Origin: Diplosphaera chodatii
Lineage: Eukaryota > Chlorophyta > Trebouxiophyceae > Prasiolales > Stichococcaceae
Length of the DNA: 64,000 nt
Direction: 5' to 3'
Assembly: GCA_032358165.1 (NCBI GenBank)
Contig: JAALGY010000028.1
Location: 1,302,001-1,366,000, forward strand
The notes below the pieces were generated by a model. The model searched no databases. It was not told the DNA's origin and saw only the letters and a list, made by a program, of their open reading frames with translations. Position numbers and translations under genes: made by a program. Shown piece by piece: positions 23,427 through 35,231 of this stretch. The stretch's first letter is position 1. Every line of letters starts with the position of its first letter.

Positions 23427-26400
23427 ATTCATCTCGCGGGTGCTTTCCGCTTGGCGGTCTGCTTGTCAGCGTCGTACGCCGCCTTGATCCTGTATACGTA
23501 ATGCATGTATGTCACAGGCTGTATGTCGACGCATCTGGAGTGACACAGCTCTCTCGCAGTTTCATCCGCACCTCACTATGTTCTCTTTGTACACGAGATT
23601 GTGATCGACAATGGGCGCGGGGTAATCCCTGCCAATGATGCAGTGTGCCTTCTTCTGTACCGCCTCTGGCGCCTTCCATGGCTCCAGCAGGTACTGCTTT
23701 GGCATGTCCTGCATCATGGTGACCTGTGACATCAGGGATACAGCCCTACAAGAGCATGCGCCATGATTTTATGCATCACATAAGCAGAGCCGCACCTTCA
23801 GTTCTGGCACAAATCTGCGGATGAATGGCTCATAATTGTACTTCTTAGGAAACGCTGTAGGACTGTCAGAACACAAACACACGTCAGCCCAGTTATGCCT
23901 GCAATGTTATCATTTCATGATAATGATTAATTCATTTTTGGACACATCAGGCTGTCAAACTGCAGTGTTTCTGTTGGCAGACCTGTAAACCCTGCAAAGC
24001 ACCAATGGATGCAACAGATTCAACGGAATGTTACGTTTCTCAGGGAAACAGCGACATTCTGGTGACAACCATGAGCGGCAGCACAAAACCTGAGGACAGC
24101 CTCTGAGCAAGGCCTCACCTGTAGTACTGGTTGAAAAAAGCGGAACAGCTTAACCACATCCAATTCCCATTGTTGATGAAATGGTCACCATCAATCAGCA
24201 GCCTTGCGAGATACAAGACTGATCGTGAGAAGAGCCATCCTCGCTACAAATGGATCGGCACCTTGTTCGTGATATGTTGATGCTGCCCCACGGTTGTGGA
24301 AGGGCATACCTGTCAAAGGTGTTACGCCCACGCTCCCAAGAGATATACAAGTCGCCGCGTGTAAGGAAGCACGCAACCGAGTGGCGTGCCTGCATGCCAG
24401 ACCGTGCAATGTCTCATGTTAGCCGCCAACAGCCACTGGCAAGCAGACATTAGGACACTGCCAACCCATGCAGTTTGGCACCAGGTGGTGCATCCAGCCA
24501 ATCTCGTTCAGCTGGCGCATGATCGCATCAATCCATGGATGTCCTGTCTTGCCAGCCTCCCATGCATGGTAGTGCTCCTCGGACTCGTCCCAGTCGATCT
24601 GCATGTGACAGATGCTTCGTCAGCAGCAGAGCTGGGCATCTAGCAGCATGATGCAGGAGGAGGACATCAGCCCGGTGCTGTGCATAGCAGCAGAACCGTG
24701 TGCAAGCTGCCAAGTTGCTGTACTAGACAAAGTACTGTGGGTTGGCAAGCGAACCTGCTTGCAAATCGAGTTGCCGACCATTTGGTCAAACTTCGGTGTG
24801 CCGGCACCAACCTGTGGTTATCACAGGAAACGCGATTGTGTCCAGCATGGGGCAGGATCGATAGCAGCACCATCTGCATTTTGGTAGCACATACCGTGTA
24901 GAAAAACTCCCGCCAAAGCAACTGGCCCTCGAGAGACACTGGTGGCTTGGTATACTTGCTCTGGACCTTGTAGATCTGCAGTGCTTGCCGGCAAAAGGTC
25001 ATCTCAAGCATAGTTGACGAGACACAAGCATCGCTCTGCATGGTACCAGCGCTGCCTCACCTGCGTCAACTGTGAATGGAACAGTCGAGGCGAGATGCAG
25101 CCAAACTTCAAGTATGGGCTCAACACCTGCATGGTGGATAGCTTCACGCTGATACATAGGCATGTCAGAGCGTTGCCAGGATGAGAGGCATGATACTTGA
25201 GTTGTACGATACCCACAGTTGTGGCGGGCGGGTCGAACAGAGCGGGGTCCCCCTTGGGCTTCTCAAAGTCTGCCACCCACTGTACATGGCACACACATTG
25301 CTCAAAGTGCTGCTGACGGCGCATTGTCCAAACAACGGTGCGCACACAACAGGTGGGAGCATGCCTGCTTGTCTGAGAGCTGCTGTGCGAGACGACACAA
25401 TGCCTCTGTCTCACCACCCTGCGAGGATTCGAACGGTGTCAATCAACAGCAGGTTGAAGTCCCGGTTGTGACACATGCAACAACTTTGGCGGCTGGCAGC
25501 ACACAACATGCCTTCAGGGTGGTTGTGGCTGCGCCATCGTAACCCAGCTCTGCAGTCGTGGGCACCCCGGTGTCTGCCAGCCCCGCAGCGGCGTGAACTG
25601 GTGGCAGCTGGTGGGGGGCATCGATGAGCGGCGCAGCCGGTGGACCCACGTCCTGCACAGGAGCAAGCGGCTGCAGGTTGACGAGTCGTGCCATTTACAG
25701 CCTCAGCTTGGTCTTACAGGACACTTATGCAACAGCGTCGCGAGTGGGCACGATCAGCACCCTCAGCAGTTTCTCAAAGGCTTTGTATGTCAGGGGCGGC
25801 TGACCACCATTCCGCTCAATCAGGGCTGCAGAGTCGTACAGTGTATGTCCCACAGGGTTTGCGACCTGCACACTTGATATAGGAAGGCGGTTTGCTTGGT
25901 CGGACGTTCAAAAATGCCTCAACTTCTCGTGCTTGTCGACAACCACTCGGGTGGCTTGGGACCTGCAATCACACCTCAATGCCGGCCTGCTCAGCTGCTT
26001 CCTTCATGGCGGCATCCCTCTTCAAGGCATACGGCTCTGTATCGTGCTCGAAGCAAAGCTTCGTGACAGCCCACTCTTTGATACACTTTGTCAGAACCTC
26101 TGTGGGGTTGCCCCGCAGCACAACCAGCCTGGACCCACGCGCTTGCAGGCTGCATGCAGAAAGGGTGCGTTCAGCAAGCCACCATCATGTTCGACAAAGC
26201 AGCATCGATAGCACAGTTGGACACGCGTCATTTGTGCACCTGTTGTCCAGGTCTGTCAGGCTGTCGAGCAAGAACTGCAATCGATTGATGCCAACATGGT
26301 CGCTCCTGATGAACCTGCAATCTGGCCAAAGACTTCGTCACAACGTGACACTACCTCCGCGAAGACACCGATCATACAGTAAAGAGTGGTTAAATATACT

Positions 26401-26534
26401 TGCCAAGGGTCCAAACAGAAGACGGGCGTAAGAGTTTGAGGTGACGCCTCCAGCGCTGCGTGCAGCGCTCCGTTGTCATGCAGCCTCAGGCCCTTGCGGA
26501 ACCACAGCACCGAATGGCCTGCACATCGCAGCAT
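23427..26534 (-). CDS. (6-4) photolyase / animal-type cryptochrome
   Basis: A minus-strand gene of about thirteen exons. The first are 26534-26404, 26314-26240, 26149-25975 and 25865-25761; the last ends KRKAPAR and TGA at 23427. The photolyase domain starts [15 protein letters not shown], then [185 protein letters not shown] and [11 protein letters not shown]. The HHLARH pair is the catalytic histidine pair of (6-4) photolyases. It binds FAD; it may repair UV (6-4) lesions, act as a light receptor, or both, as animal-like CRY does in Chlamydomonas. Introns 1 (TG|GCAAGT) and 5 (AAG|GCATGT) use GC donors. Middle exon borders are approximate. Confidence 0.9.
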
Positions 26535-27194
26535 GATGGCGGCTTTCAGGATTTTGTGTTTGACCATAGGTAGTGCGTACAGCCTTGGCAGAGCACTGCA
26601 ATGATGTCCACCTGCGCCTCTTCCCATTGCTGCCGTGCGCTGGCTGCGCGTGTCACATCTGACAGCTGACAGGTTAGCCCTATTACTTGAGATGTGATAC
26701 AGCTTGAGAGGTACGAATAGGCGTTGCTGGGCGGACAGTGCACAGCAGGGGTGTGCTGCACAAGCTGGCAGCAAACCGCACGTCTTGCGTAGGTATGCCA
26801 ACCTCACGCTCTGTGTTGGAGCAAGTCCTAAGCGATCCCTGACAATGCCACGTACACCGTCCTGGCAGAGCTGCAATGTTGCGGAAGTGCAGCGCTGGCT
26901 TTTGGCTCATCGGTCTGTCAGACGGACAGTCAGCCACGGCCACCGCCGGGAATACAATTTCTCGTAGGGACTCGGGATGCCCAACGGCAGCCGTCTTCCA
27001 CAGCACCCTTCAAGTACAGTTGCTTGCACTCTCATCCTCGCTAGCTGAGCACACAAACACCGTCATCGTCGGCTACGTCTGCCAGCGTGTACCCTACTGC
27101 CGTCCGTCGGTCGTGAAGGCTCTGCATCGCCTATTTTGGCGGCCGTGCTGGAACACGTCTGGCCGCACAGGTGACCTGAAAATGCTGAGACCCT
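26535..27194. other. Intergenic between two minus-strand genes
   Basis: Holds the photolyase promoter/5' UTR and the 3' UTR of the helicase gene. No coding exons recognised. Confidence 0.35.
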
Positions 27195-29655
27195 CTACCC
27201 GTCCGTCAAGCCCGCTTCCTTCAGCACCTCCACAAACTTTGTCTCGTCGTCGAATGGCACCTCTGGGATGCTCCGCTGGAAGTAGTTTGCGATGGCTTGG
27301 ACCAGGGACTCCTCCTGCGTGAGCACGTCGCCAGCAGTCACACCAGTCCACAAGTGCCAACTGGAGGACCCAACAGCAGCAAGAGGTGATGACCACGCTT
27401 CTATCTGCATGATGAAGCATGCTGATCCCCACCTGAGCCCCGTTTACGAGGTTGAAGGCCGCCCCCCGCCTGCCAAAGCGGCCGGATCTGCCGATGCGGT
27501 GGAGGTATGTCTCAAATGCCGGCTTTCTGCTGTCCCGCTCCACCGGCACATCGTAGTTGACCACCAATGTGACCTGGCACAAGAAACAGCATCAAGTCAG
27601 GTGGTGCGCCGTAGAAAACACGTGCATGCTCGAATGCAGGCATGGGGCACTTGTGACACCATTGTGTAGAGGGTGCAAACTGCCTACAGCAGGCGGCACC
27701 TGGGTGACGTCAAAGCCGCGAGCCAGGACATCTGTGGCGATGAGGATTTTGGTGGTTCCGGAGCGAAACTCCTCCACCACACGGTCGCGCGCCTCTTTCT
27801 CCATGTCCCCTTGGATGGATGTGCACTTGTGACCCTCGCTCTCCAGCTGCAGTAGAAGAGCGTGACCTGAGCAGGCAATGCACTATGCAGGCGACCAACC
27901 GCCATTCGATGAAGCGCTGCAGCTCAGATACACGCAGCAAGCTGCCCGAAGTGCCTCACATGTTGGTGCAGGCGCCGCGCAGTGTCACGCGTGCGGACAA
28001 AGATGATGGTCTGGCCCAGCTTTTCACATAGTGGGAAGATCATGTCCTTCAGCACAACCGTCTTGTCATCCCGTGTTGGGCAGCGCTGCACACAGCACAT
28101 ACACACCGAACGCTTGCCTTGTGCATCAGCAGAGGAAACCGAACCCAGTCTGCATCTGCTGAGCAACACTGTGTGATGCGAGCTGTAACCGGCACCGCAA
28201 CTGCTTGCACACAAATTGGTCGCTTACCACAGTGTACTGCTTGATGACATCCAATGACAGCTCCTCTTTTGGCACAAAGACCTACGGCCAGGCACGATGT
28301 CAGCACCACCTACAGGCTTGCGCAGGTTCAAGCAAGCAGCAGCACATTTGCAGCACACTCCACCCACCTGGTTCGCGCCTGGCACGACCTTCATTGCAAA
28401 GCGCTTCACCGTGTCGTCAAAGGTGGCCGAGAACAGCAGGATCTGTACATTGGGGGACTCCCTCCGCACAGCCTGGATGGTGCGCACTGAGTCTGCAGCA
28501 AAGCCAGCGCCCTGCATGTCATGTTCACCGTCAGGGGTGTAGTTCTGCCAGCGTACGTTTGTCATGCAACATGAACAACACACCCGGCATGTGCCCCTTG
28601 AGGTAAAACCTAAATCACACCTTCAACATCTCGTCGGCCTCATCAAATACCAGGATCTTCAGGTTGCGCGCCGGCAGCAGCCGCCTGTTCATCCACTGGT
28701 GCAGCCTGCCGTGTGTGCCGATGACCACTTGCTCTGTGACCCGCTCTCTCCTGCACAAGAAGAGCGAAGCCAGGTGTACAACCATGTGCTCAACAGCTGT
28801 ACACACTCCGGTGCTGAGCACAGCTGCGGACGGCGCGCTTGAGCACCTGGCGCCCTCGGCGCTGCCAGTAGCAGTGGACAGTGCTGTGATGGATGTGTAC
28901 TTTGCCATTCGGCTTAAGACCTGCAAGTTCTGGATCACCAGCTCCCGAGTTGGGCATATACAGAGCGCCTGCACCACAGCAGCAGTTGGACTGACTGTCT
29001 CAGCAGTACAGCCTGTGATGCATGGTTGCAGCAATGCTCCTCAGCTCAGGTCCAGCTGTCGCACATTGTACCTGCGGTTGCTGCACAGCCACATCCACGC
29101 GGCTGAGCATGGCCAGCACGAAGCAAGTCGTCTTGCCGCTGCCGTTGTGCGCCTGCAGCACCGAAGCCAGTGGATGCCTTGCTTCGACCACATGGCGACA
29201 GTATTGGCCGCACAATAGCACGCACAAGCCATGGGATGTGCCTTGCAGCTGAAGGATCACCTGCGCAATCATGCTGCGGTAGGGTGGCCGTAGAATCATG
29301 GGCAGGGTGGTCGCCTGGATGCGTGATGGCCGCTCAAACTTCATCTCTGTGTACAGCCCCTGATGCACCAGAAGTGACGTTTCTCAAAGTCTGGCGGCTG
29401 TATACTTCCAGCTGTATACAAAGCGCCATCTTAGCTGGAGGTGCAGATGTTACACAGGCGGCAAAAAGCCACTGGCAAAGGTACCTTCAGCAGATCCTCG
29501 CGCAGCTGCAGGTCCTCAAATGACTGCGCTGAAGTGTATGGCGTGTCGTCTGCTGCCAAGGTCGTGGGCTCCAGCTCACTTTCCTGCAACCCGCCAGCCT
29601 GCAGCGGTGCGTCTCCGTCCTCGTGCACCCTGTCCTCCTCCGCTGTGCTCGTCAC
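27195..29655 (-). CDS. DEAD-box RNA helicase of the DBP5/DDX19/LOS4 type
   Basis: A minus-strand gene with about nine exons; the first three are 29655-29485, 29359-29261 and 29152-29072. The acidic N-terminus (residues 1-40) is followed by [17 protein letters not shown] and [16 protein letters not shown] (Q motif). Helicase motifs: [20 protein letters not shown] (I), ICPTRELV (Ia), [24 protein letters not shown] (II), [15 protein letters not shown] (III), [17 protein letters not shown] (IV), [17 protein letters not shown] (V), [15 protein letters not shown] (VI), and a C-terminal [10 protein letters not shown] as in plant LOS4/RH38. The AHNGSGKT form of motif I is typical of plant members. 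The protein remodels mRNPs at the cytoplasmic face of the nuclear pore, driven by Gle1 and IP6. GTHGR in place of GTPGR/GTPGT is a small oddity. Confidence 0.92.
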
Positions 29656-30642
29656 CTGTCCATCCAGGCACTGCAGTGGTCAGCCTACAACACCAGGCTA
29701 TGTCTGCTTGGTGACCTCAACGCCACCAGGCTCCTCAAGTCAGTCATTCGTACTATTGTCACACGGACCTCTGCATCTGCAAGCCTGTTGACGAGGCTGT
29801 TTACTGAATGCGTTCCTTCTTTGATGTGTTCGAAGCCCGGCGGGGGAGCATCACTTTCGATTCGACCTGCAGAACCTCACATGATCAAGCGGTCCGTTAC
29901 TGCGCACAGTGTTGTCAGCTTCATGACTGCAGCTTGACCATCCACACCTACCTGCACTGGCATGTTCCTGCTGCTGAGAAGTTGCCGCGTCCTCCGCATC
30001 AACTGCGTCCGCCCAATTGCTGCCGGAAGCCTGCGGGGCACATCACGGTAGTGAACTGCAACGGTCACAACACCATGCCTGGAGTGCATGCGGCAAGGTG
30101 ACAATCTCACCAACATGACTCTGGGTTGTAACTTTGTGCAGTTGCCGCAGTAGCTGATTGCAAAAATGCTGCAGATGTGCCCAGCGTGGCAAAGCGCAGC
30201 AGCCGAGGCTTCCTGGATGCACAATCAGTGTGCGCCTGACTTCATACGCAAACAGCTTCTGACAAAATATTGATCATGCATGTTGATGTCTGAACGAACG
30301 AAGTCTGCAGCCAGATGGCTCATTTCATACATTGCGTGCCACGCTCGTGCCAGTCTGCAGGTTTCCTACGAAACTATTTGCATGCTCTTGTCTGTTGGGC
30401 TGCAAGTTGCGTTTTGTGTGCGGTGCCCTTTCCCACTGTTACAGAGAGGCACCAACAGGTGATCTGTTGGTGATCCCTGCTGCAGGCAGTCGCACACCTG
30501 ATACACCTGCACAGGCTTGCCACCCATCATTGTGGGAACTATATAGTGTTCTACAGATTAGCCTGCTATCAGCGGCGTGAGGTCACTCGCTACACCCGAG
30601 CGAGTTACGCATGCACCAACCGCCTAGTCAGTAGAGCGCGTG
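29656..30642. other. Divergent intergenic region
   Basis: About 1 kb between the helicase (-) and canopy (+) start codons. Several short ORFs are present on both strands but none resembles a protein family or joins into exons. Confidence 0.4.
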
Positions 30643-31625
30643 ATGCTGCTCAAGCCCGGCATGCTTGCCAGAGCTTTGCTTGTAGGCCTGGTGGCCGCTC
30701 TGACATCAACCTCAAGTTATGCACTGGACGCCAAGTGTGGGGCATGTCAAGCGATACTCGTACGCCATGTCCACTGCACCAAGCCTGACTGCTGCATCTA
30801 AAATTTGCACATGCGTGTTGTGTTCGCTTGTCAAAACCAGCAGATCAGGACTATCAGCATCTGCGTGCATCTTCGCAGAACGAACTGTTGCAGAGGCTGC
30901 AAAAGGAGCAGCCGCGCAACCACCTTGACATGCGCCACCGACTTGACAAGGATGGGAAGCGATATGGCAAGGTCATTGACTACAGGTGATCAGCAAAACC
31001 TCGCCCGAATGGGTCGTTATTGCTTACTTCGTCATATACGATTTACAGACGCCCACACGGGGCATGCCTGCGGCTGCTGAGTGGCAAATAACTATGGTGC
31101 CTGTGGTGCACTTGCAGACTAAGCGAGTTGAGGACACTAGAGCTGCTGGACGGTTTGTGCAAGCAGCTGGATGCTTACGAATTTCAACCGCCCACACAAT
31201 TGGATCCAGAGGGCAGCTGGTTGAAGTTCAACAAGCCGAACAAGACTACAGAGGAGCGGACACAAGCGCACCAGCTCACCCAGCAGGTATGCACTTCGCA
31301 ATGAGCCAATGGTCATGCATCTGACTGCACATACACGTCTGGTGAAGGGTCAATGGCACGACTGTTGCAACCTGCTCTGCTTGTGACAGCCGTTCATGCT
31401 GGTCGATGTCACCGCTTCAAACTGTCAGCACATGGGTGTGACAGCATTGGTGTGACACATGTGCAGCTGGTCAACTTCTGCCACCACTTCTTAGAGGAAC
31501 ACGAAGACCAGATCGTGGCGGTCATCCGCGGCGGTGTCAGCACAGCAGACCTCACAAGTAGTATGTGTGAGGAGGTCAGCGGCAGTTGCAGGCCATCGTC
31601 AAACGGGTTGTCCGATGAGCTGTGA
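30643..31625 (+). CDS. Canopy-family saposin-like ER protein (DUF3456)
   Basis: Four exons join in frame: 30643-30759, 30879-30985, 31118-31286 and 31467-31625; about 183 aa. An N-terminal signal peptide (LLVGLVAALTSTSSYA) precedes AKCGACQAILNELLQRLQK, NHLDMRHRLDKDGKRYGKVI, SELRTLELLDGLCKQLDAY, GSWLKFNK, LVNFCHHFLEEHEDQIV and MCEEVSGSC. The six cysteines have the canopy/saposin spacing. The C-terminus is SDEL, an ER-retrieval signal of the KDEL type. Animal canopy proteins are ER-lumen co-chaperones or regulators of receptor folding; the role in algae and plants is not established. Confidence 0.88.
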
Positions 31626-31910
31626 AACATGTTGCGGCGCAGCGTCGCGACCATGCAGTGCAAGCTGCTCGCTGCCAGGTACTTGGTCTCTGGGATCACA
31701 CCATGACCATAAAGTGAAGCAGCTCCTCAAGGGTTCACGGTAGCTTTAGGGGCTCGTCATAAACTCACACCAGCTCTTGACTCCGGCCCCAGCTCGCAAC
31801 CAGCTTCGCAGCACACTCAACAACCAGGTGGCATTCGCCTTGGCGCCAAAACATACCTGTGCAGGCGCATCATATAGAATCGCCTCAGTCTGTGTGCAAG
31901 CCTTGCGCGA

Positions 31911-32722
31911 ATGCAGGCGGGTGTGCAGTCCCGTCATACTGCCAATGTTGACAGGCATTGCACGCTTTCGTCTCAACGGCCCTCGCCCCGCAGAGGACTG
32001 CTGACACGTGCCATCAGCACACAACCGGTCCGTTGCGGACGGCGGCGTTGTCTCGTTCAAAAGCCTGATGTCCCACTGCGGCGCCGCACCGCAGCATCTG
32101 CTAAGCGTCGGTTTGTGCACGTGCAGGCTGGTCTCCGCACCGACTACTTCAGCAGCGACAAACGGCCCATCATTCTCTTTGACGGCGTTTGCAACATGTG
32201 AGCTTTCAGCCCGCACTATGCTTCTAGGCACTTGCACAACAGTATGGCTGAGTAGCGCATGGTGCATCTGTTGCAGATGCAATGGTGGCGTGAACTTTGC
32301 TCTGGATTGGGACAAGAGGCAGTCATTCAGGTAAGAAGAACAGCTTCTGGTTGCGTACTCCACTTGCCCTTCGTCATCCTTTATGTAACACTGGCACTAT
32401 AAACATGTGCAGATTCGCACCGCTTCAAAGCAGTGCTGGGCGCTCTTTGCTTCAGCGCTGTGGACGGGAGCCAGATGATATATCCTCAATCGTCCTGGTG
32501 GACGAAGACCATTGCCTCATAAAGTCGGAGGCCATTCTTCAGATCGCGCAGCGGCTCGATGCCCCATGGCCTTGGGTTTCAGCTCCGGGGTATTTGCTGC
32601 CGCTGGGGCTGCGGGATGTGCTCTATGATCAGGTAGCCAACAACCGATACACGGTTTTTGGCAAGCGGAAAGACTGTCGCACATGCGACGGGCGGCTGAG
32701 CGGGGAGAACTTTCTGAGCTGA
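31911..32722 (+). CDS. DCC-family (DUF393) thiol-disulfide oxidoreductase, plastid or mitochondrial
   Basis: Three exons join in frame: 31911-32197, 32277-32330 and 32413-32722; about 216 aa. A basic, Arg/Ser/Thr-rich presequence of about 70 residues suggests organelle import. The domain begins PIILFDGVCNICNGGVNFAL, where DGVCxxC is the family active-site motif, then RFAPLQSSAGRSLLQ, SIVLVDEDHCLIKSEAIL, PLGLRDVLYDQVANNRY and GKRKDCRTCDGRLSGENFLS, with a further conserved Cys pair. The CxxC pair predicts a redox role; substrates of the family are largely unknown. TGTAA at 32851-32855, about 130 bp past the stop, is a likely polyadenylation signal. It is the last single-copy gene before the repeat region. 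Confidence 0.88.
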
Positions 32723-32975
32723 CTGTGCTCATAATTTTGTCCAACCTGTACCCAAGGATTGTGATAAGCGACATTGGCGCTTATGTATGTGTGTGATGTG
32801 CTTTTCTGCTTCGGCAGATGTCTTGCTGGATGCACACATGGTGCGACTGTTGTAAATGCCCAGCAATATCACTTTGCTAAATCTATCATGCTGCGTGTAT
32901 CACCAACATACAGTGTACTTCATGGTACAGTGCATCTTTATATGTGAGAAGCCGCAGAGTGTTGTTTTTGAGCCC

Positions 32976-33310
32976 ACACAAACGCAGAGACAAACAAACG
33001 AGTAAACAAACACCAAACAAACAAACAAACAAACAAACACACAAACAAACACACAAACAAACACCAACCAAACAAAAAAAAACAAACAAACAAACAAAAC
33101 AAAACAAACAAGCAAACAAACGAACCCACAGACAAACAGACAAACAAACATACATGCATACATACAGAGCAAAAACAAACAAACAAACAAACAAACAAAC
33201 AACCAACCAAACAAACAAAACCGAATAAAAGAGACAGACAAACAGACAGACCAAAAAACCACAACAAACAAACAAATCAACAAACAAACAAACAGACAAA
33301 CACTGCATCT
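32976..33310. repeat. Degenerate (AAAC)n tetranucleotide tract
   Basis: About 330 bp of imperfect AAAC/CAAA repeats with interruptions such as CAGA and CATA. It resembles the (CAAA)n tail carried by a retroelement elsewhere in the window, and may be an expanded relic of such a tail. Long Leu/Cys/Val-rich ORFs on the minus strand across it are artefacts. Confidence 0.85.
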
Positions 33311-33334
33311 TTGTTTGTTTTCCATTTTAAAATA

Positions 33335-34128
33335 TTGCCGTTTTCATGTCCATTGGTGCAGCCCCGGTCGGTCCCAAAACGAAAAACGATCGGAACGAAA
33401 CCAAACGAGACTGGGTCCCAGTAGTCCAAGCATTCTAAACCCTGAAACGTTCAGGAGCGTTGCTGAACGTTGCGAGCGTTCATTCCTTCGTTCCGCACCG
33501 AGATGCAATCGGGCAGTCAGCGACGGCGCCCTCTAGATGATCGGGACGCCACTCAGTGCTGGACATTGTGCAACTGGCAAGCCGGATTGCGGGATTGGGT
33601 GATGCCTTGCAGGCTAGCACCACTCCCCGCGGCCGTGCCGTGCCCATACCACGCCTGTGTAGTACACTGGAAGCGACTGTGGGCGGTCAAACACTTGCAC
33701 AGCTGCCACGCAGATTGCCGTGTCAGAATGACCTAGCCCCGCAGTCGACGCAGTCCAGCTCCACAACCACCACGCTTGGCCCTCACACTCTTCGTCAACA
33801 GTGCTATGCTATCAACAACAACCTACCGATGCGCATCAGCATAATCACGCTCCCCGTGAAGTGTAACGCCCGTCCTGACGGCCTGATGGGCCGGCCAGGA
33901 GCTGGCAACGCAGCGTGAGCTTACACCAGCATGCCTCGTGCGCTTACATACAAGGCATGCTGTTCGACGGAACCGGCCTTGCAGCTTGCAAGCGGGCAAG
34001 TGCGGCTGCAGGCCTGCCGCCATGCTCTGGGACTACCACTCCGGAACGAAAGAAAAGAGACGTTTCGTTCCGATCGTTTTTCGTTTTAGGACCGACCGGG
34101 GCTGCACCAATGGACATGAAAACGGCAA
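33335..34128. mobile_element. 794-bp non-autonomous DNA transposon with ~65-bp terminal inverted repeats
   Basis: The ends TTGCCGTTTTCATGTCCATT (33335) and its reverse complement (ending 34128) continue as inverted repeats for about 65 bp, with a single mismatch noticed (GGTCCC against GGTCCT). The element is flanked by TA on both sides (33333-33334 and 34129-34130), consistent with a TA target duplication as in Tc1/mariner-type elements; AT with one base shorter ends is equally possible. The interior has no recognisable transposase; the longest ORF (33556-33918) looks non-coding. It appears once in the window. Confidence 0.8.
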
Positions 34129-34329
34129 TAAACTTCTCTTGAGAATCTTTAGGCGAGTTTGCCTGCTTAGTTGCTTCGGCACCGTAACTGATCGCACTCT
34201 ATCTTGTGTCCGCTTGCTGCTGATATCTCTATATATTTTGATAGCCAGCACCTACTTCCACCCAGCCTTCTGCATATTTCTGCCGTTATCTCCGAGTCTG
34301 TTTGTTCGGAATTTTGTGGCTTTAGTGTC

Positions 34330-34485
34330 TGTTTTGTTTGGTTTGTTTGTTTGTTTTTATTAATAAGAAGGGCGTCCAGACCAGACCCAGCTCAATGAAC
34401 AAGGCTCTGCGGCACAATGCGGCGTCTCGTATGGGAACGTGAGGGCGGCTGGGTAGATCAAAATGCTCTGTTCGAAATATGTCAA
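34330..34485 (-). mobile_element. Fragment of the (CAAA)n-tailed element
   Basis: Reverse-oriented copy with the tail as GTTTGTTTG at its left end, followed by the region shared with 35575-35851 and 53767-54079 (core GGCGTCCAGACCAGA). It is cut off on the right by LINE fragments. Confidence 0.7.
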
Positions 34486-34860
34486 TTTCTTTTATTACAC
34501 ACTGGTGGTGGGCCATTTTGGCCCATAAGGGGGGCGACACATCCGATCCGGGTAATTACCGTGGCATTGCTGTTGGGTCTCTGTTGGCAAAACTATATGC
34601 ATGCTCAATGTAGAGCATATGAGGTGACCCGAGAGCATATGAGGTGGACCGAGAGGTGGACCGAGCAGCTCCCTTGTGGTTTCAATGTCCTCCATTGACA
34701 TGACATTGACATTGATTACATACTGGTGGTGGGCCATTTTGGCCTAGCCACAGGCTCTGGCGGAAAAAACCCAGAGCAACATGCACAGCGAGTCGTGTAC
34801 GAAACCGTTCACTCCCCGCTGACAGAATGGTTCCATTGACATTGATTATATACTGTTCCA
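34486..34860. mobile_element. Mosaic of short LINE fragments
   Basis: Contains a minus-strand scrap of the LINE 3' end (34486-34520), a plus-strand scrap of the reverse-transcriptase region (about 34520-34615) with a local duplication of AGAGCATATGAGGTG, a piece of the CAAA element (34670-34700), and a minus-strand LINE 3' end (about 34700-34838) that itself carries a 19-bp insertion. Confidence 0.7.
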
Positions 34861-34875
34861 CTCAATCCCGGTTGT

Positions 34876-35190
34876 CAGCTGCGCCGCCTTGCCATTGACA
34901 GCCGCCACTCACAGACCTTTCTTCTCAGACTGCAGATGCACATACTCGCGACTGTGTCACATCGTCATATCGGCATGTGCTGCCTCCTCAGCCATGCAGC
35001 TTCACCATTGCCAGCTGCCGCTGCCGCCGCTTGCCGCATCTGCCCTTGCCGCAGTCTGCCGCTAGCTTCGGCCGCATTAGCAGTGGCCATAGAGACTCAT
35101 CACTTTTGATGGCGTTACCTAGTACAGGACATCGCATTTGTGGCCTGGGTGATTGGGACCGCGTTGTTGGCGTTGCTGACTTTCGCCGTT
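34876..35190 (+). mobile_element. LINE 5'-region fragment
   Basis: Shares long near-identity with 37470-37590 and 56630-56810, which are the presumed 5' untranslated region of the LINE (common core CAGACTGCAGATGCACATAC). No coding content. Confidence 0.65.
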
Positions 35191-35231
35191 CTTAGCCTTT
35201 GCAGCACATTTGCAGCCATGCAGCTTAGATT

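Noticed and set aside
32886..33325. Long minus-strand ORFs rich in Cys, Leu, Val and Phe (up to 141 aa)
   Set aside because: They are read through the AAAC tetranucleotide tract and its interruptions; the composition is a by-product of the repeat.
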